NCBI GenBank assembly: GCA_910588035.1
Contig: CAJUPY010000011.1
Location: 1-64,000 of the forward strand
Direction: 5' to 3'
DNA from: an uncultured Muribaculaceae bacterium
Lineage (GTDB): Bacteria > Bacteroidota > Bacteroidia > Bacteroidales > Muribaculaceae
DNA length: 64,000 bases
Shown: in pieces, positions 45,072 through 52,863 of the stretch
Position numbering within the stretch: position 1 is the first letter of the stretch
How the letters are laid out: each line of letters begins with the position of its first letter
Notes under the pieces: generated by a model
What the model was told of the DNA's origin: nothing
The model's input: the letters and a program-made list of their open reading frames with translations, nothing else
Database searches by the model: none
Made by a program: the position numbers and the translations under genes

Positions 45072-46862
45072 TCAGCACGCAAATCCGAGTCTACGTTGCC
45101 TGATCACAAGAGACGGGGCAGGCACAGGAACATCGTCGGCTGTGACCGTCGTGAGCTGTTCGACTGTGGGCTCATCGATCTTGGCGAGACGGTTTGCCAT
45201 GGCGGGGAAAATTCGTGTTTCAATCAGGGAGACAACGTGACGCGCGTTGCCGAATTTCTCATCGCGCGCTTCATAATCGCTCGTCAGCAGCGTCTCGATC
45301 TTGGTTCTCGCGCCCTCCGTAAGCACAAAATCGTTGGCATTGAAATAGCGCATCGCGATTTCAGTCAGTTCCTCAGCCGTAAAGTCCTCGAAATGATAGA
45401 AATTAGACTCCGGAATACGCGATTTCAATCCGGGATTCATGTCAAACATCCGCTTCATCGGTTCGCTATATCCGGCAAGAATCACCATTATGTCACGCTG
45501 TGTCTCATCGGCAAGCAGAGTGAGCAGACCATCGATCACATCGCGCCCGGGATCTTTCGGATCTTCAGGAACATTGAGTTGATATGCCTCGTCTATAAAC
45601 AGAATGCCTCCTCCGGCTTCCTCGATTGCGTTACGGAGATTCTCAAACGTGGAGTCATAGTAGCGTCCGACAAGGTTTGACCGTTCGCGAACAACGACAT
45701 GGCCTTTGGAAAGCACACCGGCCCCTCTGAGAAGTTTTCCCATGATCTTGGCAACGGTGGTCTTGCCGGTTCCCGGCGAACCGAGAAACATTGAGTGGAG
45801 CATGGCCGGTTTGACCTTCAGAGATGCCTTGCCACGCAAAACGTTGAGTCGGGTCATGTTGGCATATGTCGTGATTTTGCCGCGCACCGATGTGAGACCG
45901 ACCATCATGTCGAGCTGGCGGCGTGCCTCGGCCTCTTCTGCGAGTTCGCCATCTTTGATTGCACGTTCCATAGCCCTGGCGGCGGCACCCTCATCTCCGA
46001 CAGCACGGTTCAGGCGTTCGCGCCAAAGGTCATAGCCGGAGATGCGGTCATAATCTCTGACGGCCGAACAGTCATCACCTGAATAACGCCCGGAGACAGA
46101 GGCTCCGTCGGCATTGAAAATCACAGAAGCGATTGCGTGGCCGAAAAGACAGACCTCGCCATAGACGATGCCACAGAGACCTTCATCTATCTGCGTTGAG
46201 ACAACAAAGTCGGGTTTCTGCACAACAGAGCATTGCGCATCAAACTGTTTTCCGTCTCCGTTGACATAGCGGAAGGTGAATTCGGGCATTCTCAAATTTG
46301 ACGGATAGGTCGATTCGAAACCAAACTTCAGCTGCAACGACGTGTCGCTGTCACATGGAATGTTGCAATAATCGACGCCGTCAACCGAAAGCGAGGCGTT
46401 TAACCGCCGGAAATAGCCGTGAGGCAAACGTTCATATCGATAGAACAAAATCGGTGTCGAAACCTCGAGTTCATCTGACTCGGTGTCTCTGATCTCGACA
46501 ATGTAGCTGCACGTAGGGTCGACCATGTCTGATTTCAATATCAGGTCGATTCGTTCGGTGACAGCTTCGGTAGCACTGTCGATGCGAAGTGTGAAAGAGC
46601 GTGATGTGACGGTCTCGTTGGTATCGACATTGACCAGATCGGCTCTGAACGAACCATGCGCGGTTCGGTGTCGCGATGTAGCGAAAGTCAGATTGGTGGC
46701 TGTCAGCGCGAGAGCGATTCCGCGCATCTTGCCGAAAAGAATGAAGTCGTGGCGTTTGGAGAAATAGATGAATCCCGGATAGCTGTTCGCCACACGGCTC
46801 GACGGGTCATAGGGTTGAACAAGGAGAGAGTCAATCGAAATATTTGTCTTTTTTATTGTCAT
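45072..46862 (-). CDS. AAA+ ATPase of the CbxX/EccA type with a novel N-terminal beta-rich region
   Basis: 596 aa, no signal peptide. Residues about 325-590 are a AAA+ module: LHSMFLGSPGTGKTTVAKIM (Walker A, K367), GGGILFIDEAYQL (Walker B), a VGRYYDSTFENLRNAI pore-like segment, SRIPESNFYHFEDF, and sensor-2-like KFGNARHVVSLIE. This matches CbxX/CfqX and EccA-like ATPases that remodel protein complexes. The first 300 residues are beta-rich with repeated R-Y/F-E patterns (LRIDSATEAVTERIDLILKS, YIVEIRDTESDELEVSTPIL) and resemble tandem Ig-like modules of unknown function, perhaps the target-binding part. The gene lies about 290 bp upstream of the fimbrial operon, with its own promoter and an unusually long leader. 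Confidence 0.8.
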   Translation of the reverse strand: MTIKKTNISIDSLLVQPYDPSSRVANSYPGFIYFSKRHDFILFGKMRGIALALTATNLTFATSRHRTAHGSFRADLVNVDTNETVTSRSFTLRIDSATEAVTERIDLILKSDMVDPTCSYIVEIRDTESDELEVSTPILFYRYERLPHGYFRRLNASLSVDGVDYCNIPCDSDTSLQLKFGFESTYPSNLRMPEFTFRYVNGDGKQFDAQCSVVQKPDFVVSTQIDEGLCGIVYGEVCLFGHAIASVIFNADGASVSGRYSGDDCSAVRDYDRISGYDLWRERLNRAVGDEGAAARAMERAIKDGELAEEAEARRQLDMMVGLTSVRGKITTYANMTRLNVLRGKASLKVKPAMLHSMFLGSPGTGKTTVAKIMGKLLRGAGVLSKGHVVVRERSNLVGRYYDSTFENLRNAIEEAGGGILFIDEAYQLNVPEDPKDPGRDVIDGLLTLLADETQRDIMVILAGYSEPMKRMFDMNPGLKSRIPESNFYHFEDFTAEELTEIAMRYFNANDFVLTEGARTKIETLLTSDYEARDEKFGNARHVVSLIETRIFPAMANRLAKIDEPTVEQLTTVTADDVPVPAPSLVIRQRRLGFAC

Positions 46863-46865
46863 AGT

Positions 46866-46982
46866 CTATACAGTTTTAATTATTGGATAAAATAAAAAAA
46901 CATGAACCACCGTCTCAGGCCTTCCTGAAACCGGCTGTCCACGCTGCAAAATGTCAATGTGCTCTGCAATCGTTGCCATCAT
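46866..46982 (-). CDS. Possible 38-aa leader ORF upstream of the AAA+ gene
   Basis: An open frame from tandem ATGs (46982 or 46979) reads MMATIAEHIDILQRGQPVSG, continues RPETVVHVFLFYPIIKTV, and stops 3 nt before the AAA+ start codon. The spacing suggests translational coupling or a regulatory upstream ORF. I recognise no family. Its 3' end overlaps the left arm of the inverted repeat at 46867-46879. It may be chance, as the leader is only about 295 nt. Confidence 0.3.
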   Translation of the reverse strand: MMATIAEHIDILQRGQPVSGRPETVVHVFLFYPIIKTV

Positions 46983-47140
46983 GACGGTCCGGTCAGGACA
47001 CACCACGGGCTGTGAACGGCATTGTCGCGATTAATTTTGAAGATTAAATCAGACACCGGCACTACCGCCGCAACCTTGTCGGCCACGGATAATCACGTTT
47101 GATTATTGATTGCTGGAGCTTCATTTTTTAAAACTGTATA
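46867..47140 (-). repeat. 13-bp inverted repeat bounding the AAA+ gene leader
   Basis: TATACAGTTTTAA (46867-46879) and its exact complement TTAAAACTGTATA (47128-47140) enclose 248 bp. On the minus-strand transcript the 5' arm lies about 20 nt after the predicted start and the 3' arm 5-17 nt before the AAA+ start codon, so pairing would cover the ribosome-binding region. Inside are GC-rich segments with no long gene. Alternatives are borders of an invertible segment or of a small terminal-repeat element. Confidence 0.6.
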
Positions 47141-47164
47141 TTACGTTTTGTGTGAATTACGACG

Positions 47165-47197
47165 CAAATATAATAAACAGCTTCCGATATCACCAAA
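47165..47197 (-). promoter_or_regulatory. Promoter of the AAA+ gene
   Basis: On minus, TTTG (47194-47197), a 21-nt spacer and TATATTTG (47165-47172), a perfect -7. The predicted start near 47158 gives a leader of about 295 nt. The -33 element lies in the loop of the preceding gene's terminator hairpin. Confidence 0.7.
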
Positions 47198-47232
47198 TTT
47201 TTTCGCAAAAATCTGAATACCGGAAGCTGTTT
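47175..47232 (-). terminator. Hairpin after the TlpA-like gene, containing the next gene's -33 element
   Basis: AAACAGCTTCCG (47175-47186) and CGGAAGCTGTTT (47221-47232) form a perfect 12-bp stem with a 34-nt loop, 17 nt past the stop of the thioredoxin-like gene. The promoter of the AAA+ gene is embedded in the loop and just downstream. Confidence 0.65.
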
Positions 47233-47248
47233 CAATGTTTTTTGAAGA

Positions 47249-48274
47249 TCACTTCGCCATAGCCCGGGCAACAGCCTCGCGAAGCTCGTCACCTTGCTTG
47301 TTGCGGCTTACGATGGTTCCGTCGGGTCCGAAAAGAATTATGCACGGAATACCCGAGATGCCGTAGATATCGGTCGGAACTGTCTGTGCGTTTATGATCT
47401 GCTTCCACGGCAGTTCGTGAACCTTGATAGCTTCGAGTGTATTCTCAGGTTCATCCCAGACAGCGACACCGAGCACATCAAGACCCTTCGGGCCATATTC
47501 ATTATAGATATCCTTTATTGTGGCAGTCTCACGTATGCACGGGCCACACCAGCTCGCCCAGAAATCGACGAGAGTGTATTTTCCCTTGCCGACGTAGTCG
47601 CTCAGACGATAGGTCGTGTCGTTATAGACCACATCGAAGTCTTTGAACATCTTGCCCTCGCTCGTCTCGGCCCGTTTGATCAATGCATCACGGAGTTTCT
47701 GAATGCGCACCGACTTGCCGAGTTCGGGATTGGCCTTGAGTGCCGCTTCAAGCTGGTCGGCATCCATCTCATAGGCTTGCTGAAGGAAGACATAGTAACC
47801 GACCGGGTTATCTCCGTTGGCGGCAAGATATTTCTCATTCAACTCTTCTGAACGCTTTTCAAAATCGCCCATCTGTGCCTCCTGGAGCGAATCGGGAAGC
47901 GCACGGAACTCCTCGACAATGGCATCGAGTTCGCCGTAATACTGATTCAGCCGGCCGTTCAGCTCTCCACCCTTGACCTCCGGACCGCCGACAGTGATCG
48001 AGTCGGCTTCAAGAATGAATGAACCGCGTCGCGCCCCGTTGACTATAAGACGTGCGAGCACAGGCTTATCAATCTTTCCGTTGAAGACCACGCGGCCGTT
48101 TTCAACAACGACGCTGTCAATTTTGTCACTTGTGTCATAGTCGATGATGTAGGCATACTGACCGTTGTCAGAGTCTGACAGTTCGGCCGTGACCACATAG
48201 TTTCGATCGGTCTGCTTGTTTCCGCAGGCTGTGAGTGCGAGCAGTGCCGCTGAAAAAATAATTTGTTTCTTCAT
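47249..48274 (-). CDS. TlpA/ResA-like thiol-disulfide oxidoreductase lipoprotein
   Basis: 341 aa. Lipoprotein signal MKKQIIFSAALLALTAC (Cys17). The N-terminal half (VVTAELSDSDNGQYAYIIDY to ARRGSFILEADSITVGGPEV) matches the DUF4369 domain common in Bacteroidetes thioredoxins. Then comes a helical linker and a thioredoxin fold with FWASWCGPCIRE (active-site C243 and C246), a TATIKDIYNEYGPKGLDVLG strand and the cis-Pro loop YGISGIPCIILFG. It works in the periplasm in disulfide reduction or exchange. It is 33 nt downstream of cls and probably cotranscribed. Confidence 0.92.
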   Translation of the reverse strand: MKKQIIFSAALLALTACGNKQTDRNYVVTAELSDSDNGQYAYIIDYDTSDKIDSVVVENGRVVFNGKIDKPVLARLIVNGARRGSFILEADSITVGGPEVKGGELNGRLNQYYGELDAIVEEFRALPDSLQEAQMGDFEKRSEELNEKYLAANGDNPVGYYVFLQQAYEMDADQLEAALKANPELGKSVRIQKLRDALIKRAETSEGKMFKDFDVVYNDTTYRLSDYVGKGKYTLVDFWASWCGPCIRETATIKDIYNEYGPKGLDVLGVAVWDEPENTLEAIKVHELPWKQIINAQTVPTDIYGISGIPCIILFGPDGTIVSRNKQGDELREAVARAMAK

Positions 48275-48307
48275 TTTTGTATGATATTTAAAGATTATGC
48301 AGAATCA

Positions 48308-49750
48308 TCATAAGATAGGTGCCAGCAGACGCATAAGCGACTCCTTGATTCGCCTAACGCGTGATCGTCCGGCCCATTTGTCGGGGAAAATACGGGTGGC
48401 ATTTCTGAGTGCCTCATGAAACCGGTTGGCCATCTCCTCATTGAAAGCCGCTGAATATATGAACAGGTTCACCTCGAAGTTATGTTCAAAACTCCTGAAA
48501 TCAAAGTTTGTCGATCCGATCGTCACCATCTCATCATCGACAATCATTGTCTTGCTGTGAAGCATGCCGGGCTCATAAAAGTAGATTTTTATTCCGGCAC
48601 GGAGACACTCGGCGACATAACTCGACGATGCATAGGTCAGCACAGCCGAATCGCTCCGCCGCGGAACCATTATGCGGACGTCAACACCTCCGAGTGCCGA
48701 TGACTGAAGCATGCTGAGCAGGCCTTCAGTCGGCAGAAAATAGGGTGTCTCGATATATATGCGCCTGCGTGCCCGCCCTATAGCCCTGAGAAAAAGAAGC
48801 TCTATGTTGGCCCACTGGCTCGTCGGCCCGCTGGTGACCACCTGCATGGTAAGCTCTCCCCCCTCCGACGTCAACGGCTGTTCATCAAACAATGCGTCGA
48901 AATCGTCGCCCATGAATCCCCAGTCGGTGACAAACGAACTTTCAATCGATCTGACAACCGAACCCGAAACTCTCACATGAATGTCGCGCCACGAATCAAA
49001 CTCACGGCCCCCGTCAACATAGCGGTCTGCGATATTCATGCCTCCGACATAGCCATACGCTCCGTCGATCACACACTGCTTGCGGTGATTGCGCCAGTTG
49101 ATGCGCACTCCGAATCCGGGGAACCTTACGGGTATGAACGGCTTGACCACCACTCCCGCTGACTCCATTGACTTGAAAAATTTCTTGCCCGTGCCGACCG
49201 ATCCGACCGGATCATAGATGAGATAGACCTTGACTCCGCGGGACGATGCCCCGATCAACGCCTGCTGAAGACGCCGTCCGACCTCGTCGTTTTCAATGAT
49301 ATAAAACTGAATGTAGACGTAGCGCGTAGCCCCCTCTATGTCTTTTATCAACGCATCAAACATTTCACGTCCATTGTCATAGACCGTCGCTCCATTGCCG
49401 GTGTGAATTCCGTTGCCTGTCAATGTGCCGGCCACCTTGATCAACTGACGCGATTCGTCGGCCAACGGAATTGACGCTGAATTGGGCCATACCGCCTTCT
49501 CGCGACGCCTCAACTTCCGTTTCATCGACCTGCTTAAGGCCGCACGCTTGCTCTTCACATCGCGGCCGAAAATGAAATACAGCATGAGTCCGAACACCGG
49601 CACAACAGTCAACACCGTCAACCAGGCCAGTGACCTTACCGGATTACGGTTCTCCGAGATGACCACACACGCTGTCACTACGGTGATAACAAACAATGTC
49701 AGACCGCACAACCACGATACCAATGCCAGATAGTCATTTTCCATATTCAA
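48308..49750 (-). CDS. cls: Cardiolipin synthase (phospholipase D family)
   Basis: 480 aa. Two N-terminal membrane helices (LALVSWLCGLTLFVITVVTA and LAWLTVLTVVPVFGLMLYFI) followed by two phospholipase D catalytic motifs: HRKQCVIDGAYGYVGGMN and HSKTMIVDDEMVTIGSTNFD (each H-x-K-x4-D). Total length and layout match bacterial ClsA-type enzymes that join two phosphatidylglycerols into cardiolipin at the inner membrane. The upstream region shared with the AraC regulator holds a motif also present at the fimbrial operon. I see no full consensus promoter for it. Confidence 0.93.
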   Translation of the reverse strand: MNMENDYLALVSWLCGLTLFVITVVTACVVISENRNPVRSLAWLTVLTVVPVFGLMLYFIFGRDVKSKRAALSRSMKRKLRRREKAVWPNSASIPLADESRQLIKVAGTLTGNGIHTGNGATVYDNGREMFDALIKDIEGATRYVYIQFYIIENDEVGRRLQQALIGASSRGVKVYLIYDPVGSVGTGKKFFKSMESAGVVVKPFIPVRFPGFGVRINWRNHRKQCVIDGAYGYVGGMNIADRYVDGGREFDSWRDIHVRVSGSVVRSIESSFVTDWGFMGDDFDALFDEQPLTSEGGELTMQVVTSGPTSQWANIELLFLRAIGRARRRIYIETPYFLPTEGLLSMLQSSALGGVDVRIMVPRRSDSAVLTYASSSYVAECLRAGIKIYFYEPGMLHSKTMIVDDEMVTIGSTNFDFRSFEHNFEVNLFIYSAAFNEEMANRFHEALRNATRIFPDKWAGRSRVRRIKESLMRLLAPIL

Positions 49751-49938
49751 CCGCTAATTTAGCAACTTTAATTGACAAATACGCTATCGTGCAATAAAAA
49801 ACTATTGACATTTCGTCAATTACAGATTGATATTACATAAATTTTACCCCTCCGAAACCATAACTTGATTTTTTGACGCAAAATTAGTCAATATGACAAC
49901 TTTTAAATTTGTAAAGTCGCTCCATTTCGCTACATTTG
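49751..49938. promoter_or_regulatory. Divergent cls / AraC-regulator intergenic region
   Basis: For the AraC gene on plus: TTTG (49908-49911), a 19-nt spacer and TACATTTG (49931-49938), a strong promoter with start near 49945. Toward cls, an ATTGAC/GTCAAT inverted repeat with 5-nt loop (49804-49820) may be an operator. TTACATAAATTTTACCCC (49833-49850) is shared, with one base extra, with the fimbrial upstream region (44968-44984). Confidence 0.65.
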
Positions 49939-49966
49939 ACATTTCTAACTTTAAAATTGGAATCAT

Positions 49967-51196
49967 TTGGAACCTCGAGAAGCAACAGAACTTCTGCACA
50001 CTCTAATCGCCATGCTGTCAATTTTGTGTATCGGCGGTTCCATCATCATATTCCTTAGAGCCGACGGCATACGTTCGAAAAAATGGCTTGCCATGTCAAT
50101 GTTGCTGTGGGGCACTGTCTACCTCTACCGCACAGTCCAGGACATAACAGACGGACTCCATGTCGTCAACTTCACACGACACATTGTTCTTGATCCGACT
50201 TTTCTTCTGATAGGCAATTTCTTCATAATGATTCTGCTGCCATACCCTATCGAAGTTCTCAGACCCGGTTGGCTCAATCTTAAAAGAACGATGTTGATTT
50301 TTGCCCCCTATCTCGCCATTGTGGCTATATATTTCGTCGGATCGGCTATCTGCGGCAGACCGCCGGCCTCAATCAGGACAATCGACGAATTCACCGCCAA
50401 CATAACCGATTTCACAATCTGGTACAGAATAGTGTTTCTTATCTCAACCTTGATATATCTGACGGTCATCATGGTATTCATTTTAAGATATGAGAAATCA
50501 TACAAAGACTGGTGCCAGAACAATTTCGGAACCATGAAAAATTTTGAGATAACATGGCTGATCAGCTATGCGGCGTTCATTGCTCTGATCGGAACAGCAT
50601 ATGCCTGGATTGCCGTCACCGGAAGCATGACAGCGTCTATAATTCACAAAATCTTGGTATTAGGCTTTTTCTGCATAGCCCTCTACAACGGACTGTTTCA
50701 TTCAAACCCCTATTCCGAAGGCTTCTTCAAGTTCACTCTCGACGAGAAAAAAGCACGCGACGAAGCATTCGCAGAAGAAGAGACCATACTTTCCACACTG
50801 ACCTCTGTCGAAAAAATAAGCCAGAAACTGCCCGACAACGACTCGTTCTCATGCCGGCTGGCCGAATACAAACATCTGGTAGAAGAGTGGCTCATCACCG
50901 AGAAACCATTTTTGCGTTCCGACTTCAAACTCATCGATGTCAGAGAACTATTGCCTCTCAACCGCAGCTATCTCTCACGTATCTTCAACGAAGGGTTCGG
51001 CGACAGCTTCAGCAATGTCATAAAGCATCTGAGAATTGAAGAAGCTGAACGGCTCCTGACTGAAAGGCCAGACCTTCCTGTAAACAAAATTGCCGAGATG
51101 ACCGGTTTCTCAAACGCGTCTGTGTTTCACCGCACTTTCTGCGCTACTCACAGTGGAATCACGCCAAACTCATTCAAAAAAAAGATGTCATCCTGA
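49967..51196 (+). CDS. Membrane-anchored AraC-family transcriptional regulator
   Basis: 409 aa from TTG 49967, which lies about 22 nt after the predicted transcription start. The first in-frame ATG at 50012 would remove 15 residues and remains possible. The first 230 residues contain about six to seven membrane helices (AMLSILCIGGSIIIFL, LIGNFFIMILLPYPIEVL, FAPYLAIVAIYFVGSAI, IVFLISTLIYLTVIMVFIL, WLISYAAFIALIGTAYAWI, KILVLGFFCIALYNGLF). A linker leads to a C-terminal AraC-type HTH (LPLNRSYLSRIFNEGFGDSF, VNKIAEMTGFSNASVFHRTF). Such proteins sense a membrane or periplasmic signal and act directly on DNA. Targets are unknown; neighbouring cls and the downstream transcript are candidates. Confidence 0.82.
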   Translation: MEPREATELLHTLIAMLSILCIGGSIIIFLRADGIRSKKWLAMSMLLWGTVYLYRTVQDITDGLHVVNFTRHIVLDPTFLLIGNFFIMILLPYPIEVLRPGWLNLKRTMLIFAPYLAIVAIYFVGSAICGRPPASIRTIDEFTANITDFTIWYRIVFLISTLIYLTVIMVFILRYEKSYKDWCQNNFGTMKNFEITWLISYAAFIALIGTAYAWIAVTGSMTASIIHKILVLGFFCIALYNGLFHSNPYSEGFFKFTLDEKKARDEAFAEEETILSTLTSVEKISQKLPDNDSFSCRLAEYKHLVEEWLITEKPFLRSDFKLIDVRELLPLNRSYLSRIFNEGFGDSFSNVIKHLRIEEAERLLTERPDLPVNKIAEMTGFSNASVFHRTFCATHSGITPNSFKKKMSS

Positions 51197-51239
51197 CAAA
51201 AATAGCTGATTTTCACATTTTGACAATGATTTACGTTAC

Positions 51240-51288
51240 GAAATTGACAAAACAGCTACACAGGTTCAACTACAACAACTTAATTTTG
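51240..51288 (+). promoter_or_regulatory. PUL-type promoter upstream of a gene-free transcript
   Basis: GAAATT (51240-51245), 12 nt, ACACAGGT (51258-51265), 15 nt, TAATTTTG (51281-51288). The PUL promoter at 14301-14359 has the same blocks with the same 12-nt spacing and 25 nt before the same -7, one helical turn longer. The bases after the -7 also match (CA-C/T-CAGATT). There is no -33 TTTG, as in the PUL promoter. Confidence 0.6.
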
Positions 51289-51294
51289 CATCAG

Positions 51295-51402
51295 ATTTAA
51301 ATTGTCACAATTCTAATAACAAAGGCACACATTATCCCTTGTCAATCAAATTCAGGGAATTGATCGGTAAAGAAGGTTCGACAGAGACCTTCTTTATTTT
51401 TT
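51295..51402 (+). ncRNA. Candidate small RNA (about 108 nt)
   Basis: A promoter-terminator unit without a convincing ORF between the AraC gene and the DUF59 gene. From the predicted start it contains a small hairpin AATTG-TCA-CAATT (51300-51312), a second imperfect hairpin (51345-51364), and a strong intrinsic terminator: TAAAGAAGGT (51368-51377) pairing with ACCTTCTTTA (51387-51396), then T6. No start codon with a good coding frame lies inside. It could be a trans-acting sRNA regulated like the PUL. The alternative is the remnant of a lost PUL gene. Confidence 0.5.
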
Positions 51403-51472
51403 AGTAGCCAAATCATCGTAAGATAAATTTTGCATTGCCCCACCTATTACTATCTTTGACCTTTGGTCATAG

Positions 51473-51535
51473 ATACTTTTGCTCGGCAAATCGCAAATAA
51501 ATTTGCATTTGCTCTCGACTTATTCGTATCTTTGC
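51473..51535 (+). promoter_or_regulatory. Promoter repeat, copy A (drives DUF59 gene)
   Basis: 63 nt containing TTTG (51502-51505), a 21-nt spacer and TATCTTTG (51527-51534). It is 58/63 identical to the reverse complement of 53463-53525. Conserved parts include GCTCGGCAAA, GCAAATAAATTTGCATTTGC and CTCGACTTATTCGTATCTTTGC blocks. The predicted leader to the ATG at 51558 is about 17 nt. Confidence 0.8.
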
Positions 51536-51557
51536 AATCAAACAAAAAAAATGAGCG

Positions 51558-51878
51558 ATGACACCCGAAAAACGACTTGAACTTGAAGAAAAAGTCATTT
51601 CTATTCTCAGAACCGTCTTTGACCCGGAAATTCCGGTTGACATATATAGTCTCGGACTGATATACAAAATCGATATCAACGACGATGCCGACCTGACAAT
51701 CGACATGACGATGACCGCGCCTAACTGTCCCATGGCCGATTTCATCGTTGACGACGCCCGCTACAAACTCGAGTCAATCGACGGAATCAAATCAGTCACC
51801 ATCAACATCGTCTTTGAACCTGAATGGACCAAAGACATGATGAGCGAGGAAGCTAAACTCGAACTCGGTTTCCTGTAA
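51558..51878 (+). CDS. MIP18/DUF59-family iron-sulfur assembly protein
   Basis: 106 aa, normal length. The family core is clear: TVFDPEIPVDIYSLGLIYKI, then TIDMTMTAPNCPMADFIVDD with the conserved Cys, and VTINIVFEPEWTKDMMSEEA near the end. MIP18-type proteins (SufT and relatives) help insert or mature Fe-S clusters. The start is ATG 51558; an ATG at 51551 opens only a short frame. It is followed by lpxH after 37 nt and probably cotranscribed. Confidence 0.9.
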   Translation: MTPEKRLELEEKVISILRTVFDPEIPVDIYSLGLIYKIDINDDADLTIDMTMTAPNCPMADFIVDDARYKLESIDGIKSVTINIVFEPEWTKDMMSEEAKLELGFL

Positions 51879-51915
51879 AACCTTATACAGCCATAGATTT
51901 GAGCCTCGAAAAAAA

Positions 51916-52665
51916 ATGGGAAAAAAAGCCTATTTCATCAGCGACCTGCATCTCGGCGCACGATATCTCGACAGCAGTCATGAACGTCGGGTCGTAGAGT
52001 TTCTTGACTCAATCGCCGACGACGCGCAGTCGCTGTTTCTCGTTGGAGATATACTCGACTATTGGTATGAATATCGCACAGTCGTTCCACGAGGCCACGT
52101 CAGGTTTTTCGGTGCTCTCGCCCGTCTGGCCGATGCAGGCGTCAAAATCGTCTGGCTGATCGGCAACCACGACATCTGGCTGTTTGACTACCTTGAAAAA
52201 GAAATCGGCCTGACTGTCGTTGATGGTGAAATCGTGACCGACATTCTCGGAAGCCGTTTTTACATTGCCCACGGCGATGCTGTCGGAAAGCTGAAACCAT
52301 CGTTCAGATTCATCAGGGCGATGTTCAGAAACCGGTTGTGTCAGAAACTGTATGCCGCCATTCATCCCCGCTGGACTATTCCGTTTGCCCACGCCTGGTC
52401 GAGCCATAGCCGAATGACCGGCAACGGCGACGAAACACCTTCATCTCCCGGCGACGACCAATTTGTTTTATTTGCGAAAGAATACAACCGGATCCACCCC
52501 GACAAACCTGTCGGATATTTCATTTTCGGACACCGGCACATCGTTTTCGACTACTGCGACAACAAAAATTTCAACAGCCGGACAATTATTCTCGGTGATT
52601 GGATCACAAATTTCTCATACGGTTCTTTCGATGGTGAAAAATTCACAATCAGCAGGTTTTCGTAG
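51916..52665 (+). CDS. lpxH: UDP-2,3-diacylglucosamine diphosphatase
   Basis: 249 aa metallophosphoesterase with the LpxH signature: ISDLHLGARYLD, LFLVGDILDYWYEY, WLIGNHDIW, FYIAHGDAVG and FGHRHIVFDY. It hydrolyses UDP-2,3-diacylglucosamine to lipid X in lipid A synthesis at the inner leaflet. Length and motif order match LpxH of Bacteroidetes. A weak hairpin CAAAAC/GTTTTG (52710-52724) lies after the stop. Confidence 0.9.
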   Translation: MGKKAYFISDLHLGARYLDSSHERRVVEFLDSIADDAQSLFLVGDILDYWYEYRTVVPRGHVRFFGALARLADAGVKIVWLIGNHDIWLFDYLEKEIGLTVVDGEIVTDILGSRFYIAHGDAVGKLKPSFRFIRAMFRNRLCQKLYAAIHPRWTIPFAHAWSSHSRMTGNGDETPSSPGDDQFVLFAKEYNRIHPDKPVGYFIFGHRHIVFDYCDNKNFNSRTIILGDWITNFSYGSFDGEKFTISRFS

Positions 52666-52802
52666 CAAAATGCCACCATCTGCAACCTATTTAACATTTA
52701 TTGATCTTACAAAACTCAGTTTTGCAATCATTTAAAGCTATCGCTATCAGGCATATAACAACATAGGCCGATCAAATCGAGTTGACATTCACTTTTAAAA
52801 AC

Positions 52803-52857
52803 ATGTTATATAACATAACAAAAAATTTTGTGGGGTAAACCAAAATAGCGACCTTTG
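52803..52857 (+). promoter_or_regulatory. Promoter and palindromic operator of the second small transcript
   Basis: TTTG (52827-52830), a 19-nt spacer and GACCTTTG (52850-52857), one mismatch from the -7 consensus. A perfect 14-bp palindrome ATGTTATATAACAT (52803-52816) ends 10 bp before the -33, a typical operator position. The rest of 52666-52802 shows no gene. Confidence 0.55.
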
Positions 52858-52863
52858 TAACGC

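Noticed and set aside
46298..46492. Short plus-strand frames opposite the AAA+ gene
   Set aside because: No promoter, no recognisable protein features, antisense to a conserved gene.
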